A DNA stretch of 64,000 bases from Pocillopora verrucosa. Its lineage: Eukaryota > Cnidaria > Anthozoa > Scleractinia > Pocilloporidae. Position 1 is the stretch's first letter. Every line of letters begins with the position of its first letter. Both the position numbers and the translations under genes were made by a program. This document shows, one piece after another, positions 37,126 through 50,600 of the stretch. The notes beneath the pieces are model-generated. The model did not search any database and had not been told where the DNA came from. It was given only the letters and a program-made list of their open reading frames with translations. The stretch covers positions 18,662,010 to 18,726,009 of the forward strand of contig NC_089315.1 in NCBI RefSeq assembly GCF_036669915.1, read 5' to 3'.

Positions 37126-40100
37126 TTACCATGATTTTGACCGCCCTTTGTGTTTTTCGAGGTCAGAATTTTCCAAGCCATTACTTAAAAGACGCCCTCT
37201 TGCTGAAAAGGAACGGCGTTTCTTTGACTTTCGTCTATATAATCTTGATCTTTGACAAACTCCTTGGATCAAATGCGCCCTAATTGTTGATTTCTTGCGA
37301 CGTTCGAAAAAACAGTATCCACAAGCCCATGCGTAGTTTGCATCGAGTAAAGACTTCTTCCTCCTGGTTTTCTTTTCTTGTTTACTGGTTGCACTCTCTC
37401 CAGTAGTTCGCTTTCTCACCAGCTTTAGCAAACCACTAAGCTCAGGTTGTTCCACAATGCAACTGATCTCTGATTTCTGACCGAAATATGATGCAAGCTA
37501 AAAATGCAACAAACGCATTCGATCATCAACTTTTGCAAACTAATGAACAACTGAAACTTTAAGAATTATTTTCATGCTCTATAAAAAAAATTAAAAAAAG
37601 CTTAAGTTTTCAAATTTTTTCTATAGTTTTCCGTCAGTACACACACCCTTAGTGCTTTCCGGCCTTTGAAAACACTCAACAGTCAAGCATCTTTTTGCAT
37701 TATCCCCTTCCCCACCGAAGAACAAAACAAACAAAAACAAACAAACCAAAAATTAAATGAGGTTTTCTTAAACATGAAATGACACAATATATCGACTTTA
37801 AAGTAAACACATCTTCGAGGCCAAAGTTTGTTTTCCATCATCGCGGGGTGTTCCCTGGTATAGGTAACCAAAATAGGGATTGTCAACCGAAATTCAACAA
37901 GTTTGATGAAGGGTTTCGGAAGCATATTAAGATTTTTTAATGTTTCCTGACCGATGTCTTAGCTATGAATTTTTGCGTTAACAATTAACATAATTTAACA
38001 GTATGTTAACATAATTTTGGTAACAAGAAATAAACTTTTGATTCGTAAATGAAAAGTGTCTCTGGTTCCACCAGGTTTCCCTTCCAGGTTTCTATTTCTA
38101 ATTCAGAAGTAACTCAAGGTACAAGTGTTGTTGCAACTATTGTCCTTAGAACTTTTAAGCTAAATGAATTATGTAATCAAGGCTTACACTTGGAACCGTT
38201 CAATTTTCTCTACATTTCGAACATGCAAACTGTTAGACCATGGTTCAAATGGTTCGAAATTTTCCCAAAAATAATGATTAAATATAGAAATTGAAAATGA
38301 AATTTTTTCTTGAGCCATAAAGTTGCCTTCTCTTGTAAGGAAATCCTATTGCCTATTGATACCTTTCACTTCTTACCGTGGGTCTCTGTAGAATTGTGTT
38401 TGGTTGCAGAATTATTCTTTCATGTGCTAGAGGGCTTAGCACTGAGCTTGAGTCATTCACATTGTTCGAAGAAGCTATCGACCACCAGTCATCTGTTTCA
38501 TCGAGTTTAAAACACAATAGATTGTGAGTCAACAGATTATCGTCGTTATCATCCGCCATTGCTCTTGTGTCTTGCATTTGCCTGAAATGATCTGAAAAAG
38601 TGCATGGACCGGAGAGATTTATACAGGTAGCTATGTTATTACTTAAATCAACCTCCCAATTATGGTATTGCGGACTCAGTATTATGGAGAAATTTATATT
38701 TCACTTCAACTTCCCCAATTATTTCATAATGCATTATCCAAAGAGTAAAGTGTAGCTTCCGCAAATCGCGATCACCTGGATACGCTTAGCAAAGAGATCA
38801 CTAGTATAAGGAAAAAAATGGTTGAAGCCAATCTATTACAAACAAGTGGCCTTAGCTTCTAGGACCTTTTTCATCTTTCTAGAAGGTCACAAATAGACAT
38901 TACAACCGAGGAGAAAAAGACAAAACGCTGGTTAATTTAGGGAATGTTTACAAGGAAAATAATTCTTCATGCAGTAAAGGAGACCAGCGAAGCATTGTCA
39001 AGTTCAAACTGAAGGAGTCAGGATTTGCTGTGTCTTTGGCTAAGGTCTCCCTCCCTGGCTCCAACAAAGGTCAATTAAAATTTCCTTCGTGGTTGTTTTC
39101 TTCTCAGGTATGGTATATTAGTAAAAGATCACTGTGAAATATCAGTAAAACGGGTTTTCTACTCATAGGTAATTGAAAAAATCTTCTCTTCAACCTACTC
39201 TTTTCCATTTCATTGCTTTCAAGGAATACATCATCATTAACATGATCATTGTCTGACGAAGTCTGGTTTGATCTCATAACATTGCAAATCAGGTTTTGCA
39301 CTTTACCCACGCTGGAATAATCTGGCAATTGAAGAGAAAATATACCGATTAGTTTTTCTTGAGCTCACTGAAATGCATCACCACTGGTAAGAAAGCATGT
39401 TGGAATTTTTGTCTATGAATTTACGATAGAATGGGGTCAGGAACATCAACAATAAAATTGAAATTTTTGTAACGCTTTCTCTCATAGTAATAACTACTTT
39501 ACAGCTCTAACTGATATACTTTAAAGAACACCTGTCCTAAGTTTGGGCCCCTAATTGTCATGAATAAAACTTGCAGTAGTATCAAAGTATCATGCACATT
39601 CTGACTCTAATAGCACCAGGTATATAGTACTTACTAGATTAACACTAATCATGTGATATATAGACAGTAGAGGATGCCAAATTGTTCAGTTACCTTGGAT
39701 GTTTCTCTTGTAGTTCACTTTCGTCGTTACTCGAAATGGTCGGGATGTCACTCTTGCTGTCAGTCCAGAAACTAAATCTATCTTAAGAGTTACTTCCCAT
39801 TTGTTCCGTTCAGTGACATCTGCCTTCTCCAACCAATAAAAATTGTCTCCATCTTGGTTCTTGTAGACTGAACCGAGATCTACAGAAATGACTTGTCGCT
39901 TCTTCTCCTTTTCCAAAATACTGACTGTAAGTTTAACAGCACCTGATTTTCGTTTGAAGTTAAACAAGGGTGTAATGCTCAGTGAACAAAGTATTTTTGC
40001 TGGAATGGCAAAAGAACTAAACAAAATTTTCACGTCTCAGAAAAATATATGCATCTCATGAAATACACGTCAAATAATACTTATTCGGATCCAATTTCCA

Positions 40101-43100
40101 ACAAATGCAAGAAAATATGATGATTCTTACTTCAGATCAATAAACCATATTCATTTGAGAGGTCTTCCAAAGCTAGCCCTGCCGAGAAATTAAATACAAA
40201 TTTTCGCGGCCAATCATCCTAAAATTACAAAAAAATATCCGGCTTTGAATATGATTTCATGGTGAATAATCATTCTAGAATCTGCGTCTCGTGACCTTTG
40301 CTTTCTATGCTTTCAACCATATCTTATTAATCATGCAGAAATATTTTAATAAGTGCGTGATCATGCTCGAGCAAGTAATTATCTTTAAATTAATGAACAC
40401 AATGTATTCTTTGAAAAGCCTTAAGGCTTCCGCAAACCCTTGCCAATATATCGAAGAAGTACGAGCATACATTTCACACGTAGGCGAACGAATCCTTAGC
40501 AATGTTTAGTGCAATGTTGCAATGTCGGTCGATGAAAAATTGATGGATTTATCAATAGATCGAGTGATATTGTCTTGATGTACTTTTTCAACGAGTGAGG
40601 AATAAGTATAAGAGTTAGTGTTCTTCTTTGGTTGAAACAACATTATAATAATTTGGAAAGACCATAATCTATCCCTATTAAATCATGTTACTGATTTTTT
40701 CCGCAAAACTCAACTTAAGAGCAGTCCATTCTCTTCCACTATTTTTGTTCTTTGTATTCAAACATATTAAAGCCGCTGCTCCAAATCATTGAATCAGCGA
40801 TGCATGTATCTTCTACAATGGCTTTTGTGGAAATGCAAACGTAATCAATCCTCGTAAACAGCATAAGGGTATATACTTAGTGGAGTGGCCGAGGAATATA
40901 TGATGTTTAAAATCTTACATATTAGCCATAAAATTGATCTTACCTCTATTGTCGTGGGTTCTCATGGCAGCTCTGGCGCACCTCTTTACAAATGCACATA
41001 CTTCAGTGATTTCCAGGTCGGCGTGCACCTTTACCATTACTTTTGGGTTTTCAAGGCGATATTCCAGGCCGTTGGGTCCTTTCTTAGTTTTCTTTTCATA
41101 AACATCCCTGAGATCCAAAATTTGCACTTCCACAATGTCCTCATTGTTGTTGTTCACATGTCCAGTAGCCTTGGCTGCAGTGGACTTCTGAGGAGCATGA
41201 ACGATCTTATTCATATTGCCTGAGGATTTTTAAAGAGTTGAAAGGTTTTTAATAGATTGGTGACTAGTTAACTGTAGTTGATGTTTAGCTGAAGACTGAT
41301 TTGGGGATGGAATTCTCCCTCATATTAATACTGTTTTTCTCTTCCAAATTAGCTAGGAGAGTTATGGAGAGTTCAATATGGGGTCTGATCTTATTATTTG
41401 ATCCTCTGTTTGATTCAGAGCGTTTACTTAGGCAGAAAAAAAATAGTGATGTTAACGTAGTAAATAAATTACTGTATATCATGTGAAAAGATCTATTGAA
41501 ATTGATTGCAAAAGGAAATCAACTTAGTCAATTTAAGAATACTAAAGTTAATGTAAACATATGGATACATTTACAAGTTAACAAACAAAAATTGAGTATG
41601 TCAAATCACAAACTACTTTTATCAATGTCAACAGATGTTAATGTCAAGCTAGAGTCGTGGGCAATAGGGTTTTCAATCACAGAAATGGTTTTCCTAAAAA
41701 CCTTTTAGGTTTTCCCAAAAGGCATGGCTCTCAACTGAATTGATAGATCATTGGAAATGGAGCTGGCTCTTCTGTTAAGCAAGTAACCTGTATAGTGCTT
41801 TAGATACAGGGCAAATGAGTTCAAATTTCGAGCTCTATTTTCTGTTGCATATATTGTGAAGAGACTTTACATAATATTTTATGAAGAAAGTTTAAAATAT
41901 GACTAGTGTAAATTTATCATAAGCTTGGTGGTCACAACTTTTTTTGTTGTGTCTAAATTGTAGAGTTCCAATTGGTCTTGCTCGTTGCTTCACACTTTGG
42001 GACAGAGGAATCTTTAGTGATCAATGTGGCAACTCGGATTTATGAAGCTTGAGGATATTCTTATAAGTAAGAGGACATCAGAAGAGAAATTTAGTACACC
42101 GAAACACTTGTGAGGATGCCTTTGAAGTAAATACATGCCTATAATAAAAGAATGGGTTGATTCAAGCTCTTCTTCTCTTGGAAATTAGTGATCTCGAGTA
42201 AGGTAGAGTAGTTGGGGAAAGAAATATAGTTCTTATCTTAACAGGTTCAACAAAAACAAGATGAGAGTTTTAGCAGTTAAGCATCTGTTGCAACTGTTGC
42301 TATCGATTTTGAATTTTGACAAAGCCGACCGATTTATCGACTGATAATATAAATCTATTCTTTGTGAATGAGAAGGGGCGCAAGTCTTCGGCCGAGCTAA
42401 GGATACTTTTATTCGACTAAGCCTTTGAAGGATCAACAAATGTGTCTGTAACACTTACGAAAAGCTTTGCTCGCCGTTAAAGCAATGGTTCTGACTCTCA
42501 TTTAGGGAGTTCCATTTCACCGAATGGTGCGAGCTCTTTCAAAAATTCACTTTTACGTAGAAAATTTCTATCGCTTGCACGTTGTTGCGTAATTTTGTGA
42601 TATAAATTTATTTAAGATATCGCGATAAGTTACTTCCCGAAAGGAAACCCTACGATCTAATCTGATCCAGTCTCTTCATTCAAAGGCGTCTGGGCTTCCA
42701 TTGACGTCAGCCTCGCTAAATTTGTGACCTCGTCTACGGCGACAACATAAATAGAAAATGCCCTCGGCGCTCGGTGGATTCTTACTATCCACTCTTGTCT
42801 GCTTCTTCTCGACACTTCCTTAATGCAAATAAACTCATGTGCTTATTTGCAATTTTCCTTTGCTACAAAACTTTATCATTACTAGACATTCGCCTTTTAT
42901 ATGAGTGATCAGTGATCTTTCAACCGCGAAATGTGACGTCCTCCTGTTGTGTGAGTTAATAAACCTAAAGACGCACCAAATGCAGTTTTTCGATCATTCT
43001 TTGCAGCATGTGGTTCCCGGTCAAATTGAGCAATAAAAGTTATTTCTGATCACATTAGTTGGAATATCCAGCAACAGTTAATTCAACCGTGCCGTTACAG

Positions 43101-43759
43101 ATGGGTTACTTATTATTTCTTTAAGAAAAGAAGAACAACAGAACCGTACGGCTCACCCATGCGTTCATGAATGATAAAGGTGTATTCATGTTGCTGATAT
43201 AAACTTTAAGCAAGTGGCTTCAAGAGATGGAAATTACTTTCAAGGAGATTCATAAAGTTTTTTGGGCCAAATTAAAACTATTTCAATTTGAAAATCGAAA
43301 AATTTTCCCGGACAATTCTAGTCAGAGAAGTAAACAGTAGTCACCTTCCTATGACCGGCAATCCCACAAACTTGCATGCGGTGATTTCTTCAGCCGATGA
43401 GGCAGAACGTACCGTTTGACAAATTTGCCAATGACTTTTAAAGTGACAAACTTACCTGAGAGATTCCATTTCGAGGGGTCGCTCGAGCTCGTCTTGGTCT
43501 TAAATGGCGTATAACTTTCTCGCGATTCAATCTTGTTTGAAAGATGCGCTGCATCATACGGAGAAAGGACTGACAGTGAGCATCCTAGCTCAGACTGTAT
43601 CAGCTCGTCGATGTCATTTAGGGTTTCTTCCCAATCTGAATTAAACTGCATTGGGCTTAATTGCGCTGTCTGGTGCTTCCAGCTGTTGTGAGCTCTCTGA
43701 AAAGCTGTTTCCAGAAAGAACTCTCTGTATAAAATTCTTGGCTCGTTGATAGTTTCCAT
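37126..43759 (-). CDS. Gene B: acidic N-terminus + domain X + C2HC-finger protein (531 aa)
   Basis: Six exons: 43759-43456, 41219-40944, 39999-39694, 39321-39199, 38591-38377, 37497-37126 (stop TAA included). Intron phases are 1,1,1,1,0, identical to gene A, and the 1596-nt CDS is in frame. Exon 1 contains FNSDWEETLNDIDEL, an acidic motif shared with gene A. Residues ~130-290 are domain X: VEVQILDLRDVYEKKTKK, FVKRCARAAMRTHD, SVDLGSVY, YWLEKADVTERNKWEV, SRPFRVTTK. Exons 4-5 are low-complexity, acidic/serine-rich linker (DETDDWWS). The last exon carries the basic patch EKKTRRKK and a C-x2-C-x12-H-x5-C finger (Cys467, Cys470, His483, Cys489), in which CFFERRKKST is shared exactly with gene A, then a basic C-terminus. 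A role as nuclear DNA-binding protein is inferred. No domain is identified to family level. Confidence 0.8.
41220..43455. other. Gene B intron 1, non-coding
   Basis: AT-rich, with short open frames only, none with recognisable motifs. A GC-richer patch at 42660-42800 (ATTGACGTCAG, CTCGTCTACGGCGACAA) is the only compositional outlier. Confidence 0.4.
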
Positions 43760-44237
43760 GGTTTTAAAGGGAGGATTTATTGCGGTCAGGCGGAGAATTT
43801 AAATTTATGGAGGAGGAGTTAACAACCGCTGATCCAGACCCTGACATTGCTGGTATTCACGTGCGAAGCGTTGTCACCGAGTCCTTGGTAAGAAACAGCT
43901 CGTTATTGCTAAATCGTCGAAGGACCAAGTTCGTAGGATACTCTGGAATTAGTCATGAAAACGGTTTGAAGCTGTTAGTCGGAACTGTGATTTTATCAAC
44001 TTAGTTCAAGCTAGACACGTGCGTCGGATTGTACAGAGTTCAAACACTTATAGGTACATGAAATGCATCTCTTGCTCTCAATAACATGACACTTGATCAA
44101 TATTTTTAATACCGAGCAAGTTTGTTTCATTAGTGTGCTATTGAAATGTCCGAAATGCTCCTACACAATCACGGCGGGTGTTACCGGAAATTGTGCTAAC
44201 CTGCTTACTCAAACTGATCAATTTACTGAGGTTAATT

Positions 44238-45825
44238 ATGGTCAACCCACGCGCTTTGTTTGGTAATCCTGTTCAGGTAAGTAATGTGGATCATTGATTA
44301 CACGGTCTAATTTTGGCCACAATACTGCGTTTGATGTGATCTTTGTCCATTTATTTATCGTGGGAAGGTAATCTTCAAATCGAATTGGTTGCGAAACTTG
44401 GCGGCTCAAACGATTATTACATTTGCAATCTTAGACGGTATGATGTTTCTCATCGGGAAACAATTGAGATAATTCGTCCCCGTTTACGACTCAAAACCTG
44501 ACGCCAGCTTGCCGTAAAGTCACTTTCTAACGAGGCCGCAAGTTGACTTCCTATTGTGATTAATTGTTGAAAAATTATGACCTCTCCGTACATAATCTAG
44601 ATGTTATTTACCATCACGCAACCCCGAGTGCAGGGTCTCAAGTATGGACCCTCTTTGGAAGATTACTGACAGAAGGGTTTATTTATAGAATCTGATAGTT
44701 TTTGCTGCTCATGAATTGCCATTTGCTGCACCCGCTCCTCTGATGAAAACTCGGGATAACATTGAAACATGAATAGAACTAAATAAACAATGTAACTATT
44801 TATTACACTCATACTGATCTATTTCAGTTATTTATAGCTACCAACGTAGTATGTACTTGACTCTTGACATCTTCAGCTAAAAATGATCTTTCATCCCTCC
44901 GTGTCTTATCAATCTTATATCGGAAAATTGCGCAAGAAGTATATTTCTTTAGTCCATTACAAAGGACTTTTTCACTAAACCTATGATCTTTTTATCGAGA
45001 CCTTGTTAAACTTCTTGTCCAGGCCCCACGTATAGACGTGATTATGAAGTGATCATACGTGCATGCCGCAAAATGTTTGTTTTGATTTTCAACTTACGAT
45101 AAGAGAGACGATTTACATTTGCACGCTGCTTGAAACAATTACTTCTGTTCTGTTATTTCACAACTCCTAACTCCTACACATTCGCACGTCTCTTAGAGAG
45201 CGCCTCTGCCTTTTTTTTTTCAAATTTTTTAGGCTATGGCAGATGTACATCATAAAAAGTGTACCTCTGAGATGACTTAAGCCTCGAGTTTTTAAACCGT
45301 TAGTGAGTGGGAAGCCTTTGTTTTAAGCATAATTATTTTGTAATTCTCATGCACAAAGCGCAATTTTACAAGGAAGCAATTGAGTTTTTGAACTTACTGA
45401 AACAGACTATTCAGCTTTGTACCTCGTACTTTTAACTGAAGTGACAAGAATCGTGTTGAAACCTGTTTGGCAAAGTATAAAGTCATATTCTTTAGTAATG
45501 TTATAATATTAGAAACCAAGGATTAGGAGATGGGTTAAACTGGGTAATACCTGTGAGGTAAGCACATAAGAATTTCCTTAATTTTTTTTAATGAAAAAGA
45601 TCACGAAAAAATGACCAAAAATGATATGCTAAACTAAAACCGTTTTTGGGACACTGAGAAAACGAACATCAACCACAATAGATTATGTTTCAGCCTACGT
45701 TTTCCATACTTTTTTTTTTTGCATGCTTTTAATCTGTTCGTTGTTTTAGGAAACAGCCCAGGAAAATTATTGTCCAGAAAGTATCCAGTCTTCATCGACT
45801 GGTTTCAGTGTACAAAATAAAATGG
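44238..45825 (+). CDS. Tentative small plus-strand gene (first two exons)
   Basis: An ATG at 44238 opens MVNPRALFGNPVQ and ends at a consensus donor (GTAAGT at 44277). A pyrimidine-rich acceptor at 45748-45749 then opens ETAQENYCPESIQSSSTGFS and runs to a GTAAAG donor (45826). The two exons join in phase 0 and the second ends in phase 1. Further candidate exons (47189-47258, reading SADDHIMVENPNDL in phase 0) do not fit the phase directly, so the 3' structure is unresolved. The gene would be divergent from gene B and convergent with gene C. No homology is recognised; it could equally be a non-coding transcript or chance. Confidence 0.3.
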
Positions 45826-45879
45826 GTAAAGTGGCAATCAGAAATTTGACTGCGAGATGTTGAGGTTCTCAGTGGGTTC

Positions 45880-46065
45880 ACTGTTAGCCGTAAAACGTTT
45901 AAAAAATTGAGCTGTTAGTCGTGTTGACAAAAATGTTAACCTTAAGTCGTAAAAAAATTAAACTGAAAAATCTTTTTTGGCGACAACAAGAGAAAGATAT
46001 TATTCGTGAGCCGTAAATCAGCCATCAGTTTTAACCATTAGCCGTAAAAGCCATCAACCCATTCA
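45880..46065. repeat. Irregular GTTAGCCGTAAA minisatellite
   Basis: The words TGTTAGCCGTAAAACG, TGTTAGTCGTG, TTAAGTCGTAAAAA, GTGAGCCGTAAATCAG and ATTAGCCGTAAAAGCC recur at irregular spacing. I recall this word as a common short repeat in coral DNA. Confidence 0.55.
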
Positions 46066-47457
46066 AACCCTCTATATTGCCTTTAGTTTGACTTCAATTA
46101 TATTTCATTAACCTCTGGCGGAAACAGTAGACTTCTTTTGCCAGAAGCTCTCAGATTAGTTTCTCAGAAGTTCAACTAAGCTGAAAATGAATTTCACTGT
46201 GGTTGATCACTTTTCAAACTGACGAAAACTTGCCCGATTTGGCAGCCTGAGAACATGGTTGACAAGTTGAATCACTCATGGTGCTTTGTGAAGTTTGACT
46301 GGTCAGTAAAGTTTTGATGTCCCATTCTGTCGAATTCTGAATTAAAAAGTTAACGAATATTATTGCCAATGTGAAAGTAGCTTTTTACGCCGAAAACATC
46401 TCAGAGAAACTGGTTACGTTTGGGACAAATTTGAGAGCCAAAACACGGCAAACAAATGTAACATAGTTTGGTGTGCATTTTCGAGAACATTTTAAAACAA
46501 ACATCAAAAGAAATTTCTTGCAGAAGATTTTGTTGCAATACTCAAAAGTGAAACTTTTTTATGGATAATGTTTATTGTGCATTTTATTGCAGACTTTGTC
46601 CTCTTTGCTCGAGCTAGAAGGGGGTCCTCCTGCTTAACCCCAAACAAAAAATCAGCTAATTTTTCTTCATTTCTAATATTTGTTATTTGAACTTAAAATT
46701 GCGAAAGCTTTGAGTTTCAAATATTTCCAAATTGTGCCCACAGACAAAAAAAGTATGAAGTCACAACTGTGTTCTAAAGTTACCAGTTGACCAATAAGAG
46801 TGCACGTACTATCTCGATTATTTCATAATAAAGATTTAATGCACGTAATTAAATTTGATTCGTAAGTAAGGCTTTATATACCCTAATAAGTATGTGCAAA
46901 GTGACTGATGTGTCCGGGAATCCCACCAGTAAGGAGAATAAGAGTAATATGGCCGGTAAACCCTTCTTGACGTGAGTTAATTCAACTGATGCGACCCACA
47001 TTCCCGCCGGTACAACAGAGGATAGTCTTGACCTGTTAGAAGACCTCACTAGGAGATTAGTGAATACGACTGACAGGGAAAAAAATTTCTAACTTTTTGA
47101 CAGAAAAGCCTCTTTTTTTTCATTTTAGTATATAGGAAGTATTTGAAAAATTAACTAATAAGGTAACTTGCATTAACAATACTTGCAGACCAGTGCTGAT
47201 GACCATATTATGGTAGAAAATCCAAATGACCTAATAGAAGCAGCTGCGGAAATCAAAGGTGGGTTCAAATTTTCTAAACCATTTATTAAAGTTTCGCAAA
47301 GTTTCTAGGATTCTTTTTTTTTTTTTAAACTGTATAAATACCTTTGAAATTCATTCAACTGGTATAATACTTTCTAAAATATACGCCAGCTAATTTCTAT
47401 AGACTTGTTTCTACTTTACATAAAATTATTATTCGTGATCATAAGAAAACATGTCAC

Positions 47458-47463
47458 TTTATT
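47458..47463 (-). terminator. Candidate poly(A) signal for gene C
   Basis: AATAAA on the minus strand, about 215 nt past the gene C stop codon (47675-47677). Confidence 0.5.
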
Positions 47464-47674
47464 AGTTTCTAACAGAGAACCTTTTCAGGATAAAATGGCA
47501 TTGACGTTGAAGCTGGCTATGTTTAAAATCCAAGGAACTCGTTACATTAGAGACCCGTTGCAAAAAAATTAGAAAAATTTACTTTCCAATCTTAGAAGCA
47601 GTAAACTTGTTCAAGCTTCCAATGATTTGCCCTCGACAAAGGAATCTTTAGTAATCGCCCTCTATTTAGATAGC

Positions 47675-50600
47675 TCATTCTCTGGAGACTTCTGAGCGTG
47701 TGCAATGTAGTTTTTGGCGTAAATATTCATAATGTTTAACTGACTGGTATATTTTCCAACCTGCGTGGGGCTTATCTTGATAGAAATAAACAGCAGAGCA
47801 GTTACTGTTTACAACGAAAATAATTGGACCACAAATCTGTTCGTTGTTCGAAATGCCAGAAACTGGAGCGGATAGCTTGATTACTCCGCCATAGGCACAG
47901 CGATCCACGTTTAGGTAGTAATGGTGCTTTCCAGGCACTCCTGAAATTCACAAAAATCATTGACAGTTAATAACATTCAATTTGCGTTTCTACATCATGG
48001 TTGTCAACTCAAGTTTGAATGTATGCGCCGTAATAGCTGTAGTCACGTTTTTGGTACTCCTCAATGTTCTTATTTTGTCAAATAAAACCGTTTTGGCTTC
48101 TTACGGAAGCTCTCTAACAGACAAGGATTTAGGGTCTTCATCTAGTTTTCAACTTCAAGTTCCTCCGTCAAATATGAAAACTAATGGAGACCGAGCATTC
48201 TCTTTATGTCCCCCCAAGTTTTGGAACTGTCCTCCCAGTTATATTAAACGTTGCTCCAATGTTACTCATCTCTGAAAACTTATCTTTTTAAACGATATCT
48301 TATACCTTAAGTTATTTTAAGTTTCATTATTTTTTTAAAATCATAGTGAAGTGCTTTGGAACTTTTGTATAAAGCGTTACATAAATAATTTTATTATTGT
48401 TATTATAATTTTCCTACGTTTCCAGGGAATTCACTTTGACATGATTGTGCAAAGCCCCCCCCCCCCCCCCTAGTCGCTAGCATTAGGGTGGCGAGCCAGT
48501 CACAGAGGATGAATGATGTAGTAGCTTGTTAAGTGTGCTGCCTTTAATCAATTAAAAATTTTGAACTTAATTAAATTTGACATCACTGGGCTGGTTTCAT
48601 TGGATTTACGTTCGACCCGTCTGATTTTTGTCCATATTTTCCATTGCTGCCAAACTTTTGGCTTTCCAGTATTTATTTCTGAGTTTTTCCTCAATTATAA
48701 ACCATTTTTTTATCAGGTCAATTGAATCCAAGATCAGTTGCAATGGCCACTGCTTTAATTCTTGCACTCCCGAGATTGGAGAAATAATTGTTCCTCCCGG
48801 ATGCGACATAGTCTTTCTGAATAATTTAGGAGAAGTTTTGTCTAATCGGGCTGACAACAGATACGCTCGCTACACTACTTGCGTGGTCTATTTATTAGAT
48901 CATGATGATATAGATAATTTCGAAGAGTTGAGAGGACATCCTATGGGGAGACACTTATAAAAGCTCCTCTTGAGAGCACTGAGCAACAGAACAGCTAGCA
49001 TAAAACCGCACACACAAACGTTGCTTCAGTCGGACAAGTGGCCTTAAGAACGTGTAAGATTGTTGTACTTACTCTTTGAATCCAATTCGGGAATGTCATC
49101 CAAATGCGGCTTCATTCTCTCTTTAAGTCTATCCCACGTAAATTCAAGGCCAATTGTTGTGCAACGCTGTAATAAAAAATTCAACGAACGTTTCAACAAC
49201 ATTTCTTTTAGGTCTATGGTAATGCAGATATAGTTACCTGAATTCGTTTTGTTTTTGCAGAGGAATTTTCCATAATAAAAACTCGGCGAAAAACTATTTG
49301 ATTTAATGACAAAGCCTGTTTACGAATCTGAAAGACTCGCTGACTGGCTTATTGATTGAGTAACTGAGTGTATTTGACTGCCCTGTGACTAACTTGATGG
49401 ATGACAGATGGACATACACTTTCATACGATTGATTTAACCCGTTTGAAATATATATAAGCCACATATATACCTGTGCCGTGTCACGTTCGGGAATAAATG
49501 TGAAATTGCATTTGGAATCTCCTAAGGAACCATGCTTGCATATCCAATATCGTAAAGCACTTCCCGGATATAAGAATTGGTACATCCAGAAAGCGGTTAA
49601 CGCAAGCGCTAAAAAGGCCACACACAATCATGCGCCGCACTGTGGAAGGAAAAGAACAAATAAACAAAGTTTAAAAAAATTAGTAAAATAAGACATCCTC
49701 GCCTCATTGCTTGACCTGAACGGAGTTTTTAGTCTTCTGGAGTTTTTAGTCTGTTTACTACAAAGTTAACTGGTTAGTCAGTCGGTAAGTCAGTAAGTCA
49801 GTTGGTCCGAAAGTCGATCTGGCAGTCTGTCTGCCGATAAGTAAGTCAGTTGTCATTCAGTTTTCAGTCAGTGAGTCAGTTATTCGATCGTTTGTTCAGT
49901 CAGCCAGTTAATCGCATGGGCCAGCTGGCCTTGAAGCAGTCCACAGCCACTTGGTCAGTCAGTCAGTCAATCAAGTTAGTCAGGCATGTGGGACGTCTGT
50001 CTCCTGGTTTGTCTGAAAGTTTTTAAAAGGAGTGTGTCACTTAATGCAGGTAAAGAAATTAGCTTTCTTTTCTCATGATATAATGTTATACTGATGCCAA
50101 TACAATTGGATCGCCGATGCGTTCTGATATAAAGAGGATCGGAACTGAAGTCGTAGACTTGAATCAGAGACCCTTTAAAAGTCGCCACATATATAAAGTT
50201 TCTTGTACTTACTTCGGCTCGCCTTTCTTCTTTCCTTTCGCAGCTTTGCAGCCACTTCCACGTCGAATCGATTATACATGTTTCCTATTTCTGATTTGAT
50301 TTCTTTATCGCTTACTCCAAGAACCATGCACACAAAACTCTGAACCAAGTTAATGTCATTGAGCTTAGATGCTTCCTTTTCTTCCATTGACATCCCCAAT
50401 AGAACACTGCCGCCACCCAAGATCACACACGGAGGCAAATGGGACTCTGGGATAGCAGTGCCAGGATGATCTGGGCTCACATTAGTATAAATTCGTTCTC
50501 CAGCCCGGACAGATCCCATACACTTTACTTTGATTATTCCAATTACGCAAATAACATCAGTGGGATCTATAACAGAAGAAACACACGAAGAAGGAAGAGA

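Larger units (their letters stand above)
43760..47674. other. Intergenic region between genes B and C
   Basis: Apart from the tentative plus-strand exons, it contains a patch of GTTAGCCGTAAA-type words at 45.88-46.06 kb and long AT-rich runs. A plus frame at 43780-44004 has no supporting splice or homology signal. Confidence 0.4.

Noticed and set aside
36846..37283. 145-codon plus-strand open frame
   Set aside because: It overlaps the gene B last exon antisense and upstream repeat; no conserved motif, and the minus reading carries the C2HC motif.
43780..44004. Plus-strand frame divergent from gene B
   Set aside because: Ends without a donor or known motif and lies in the presumed gene B 5' region; the better plus-strand candidate starts at 44238.
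48606..48960. Overlapping frames in gene C intron 8
   Set aside because: Both strands are open by chance in AT-rich sequence; no match to the gene family or to LINE blocks, and no splice sites in phase.
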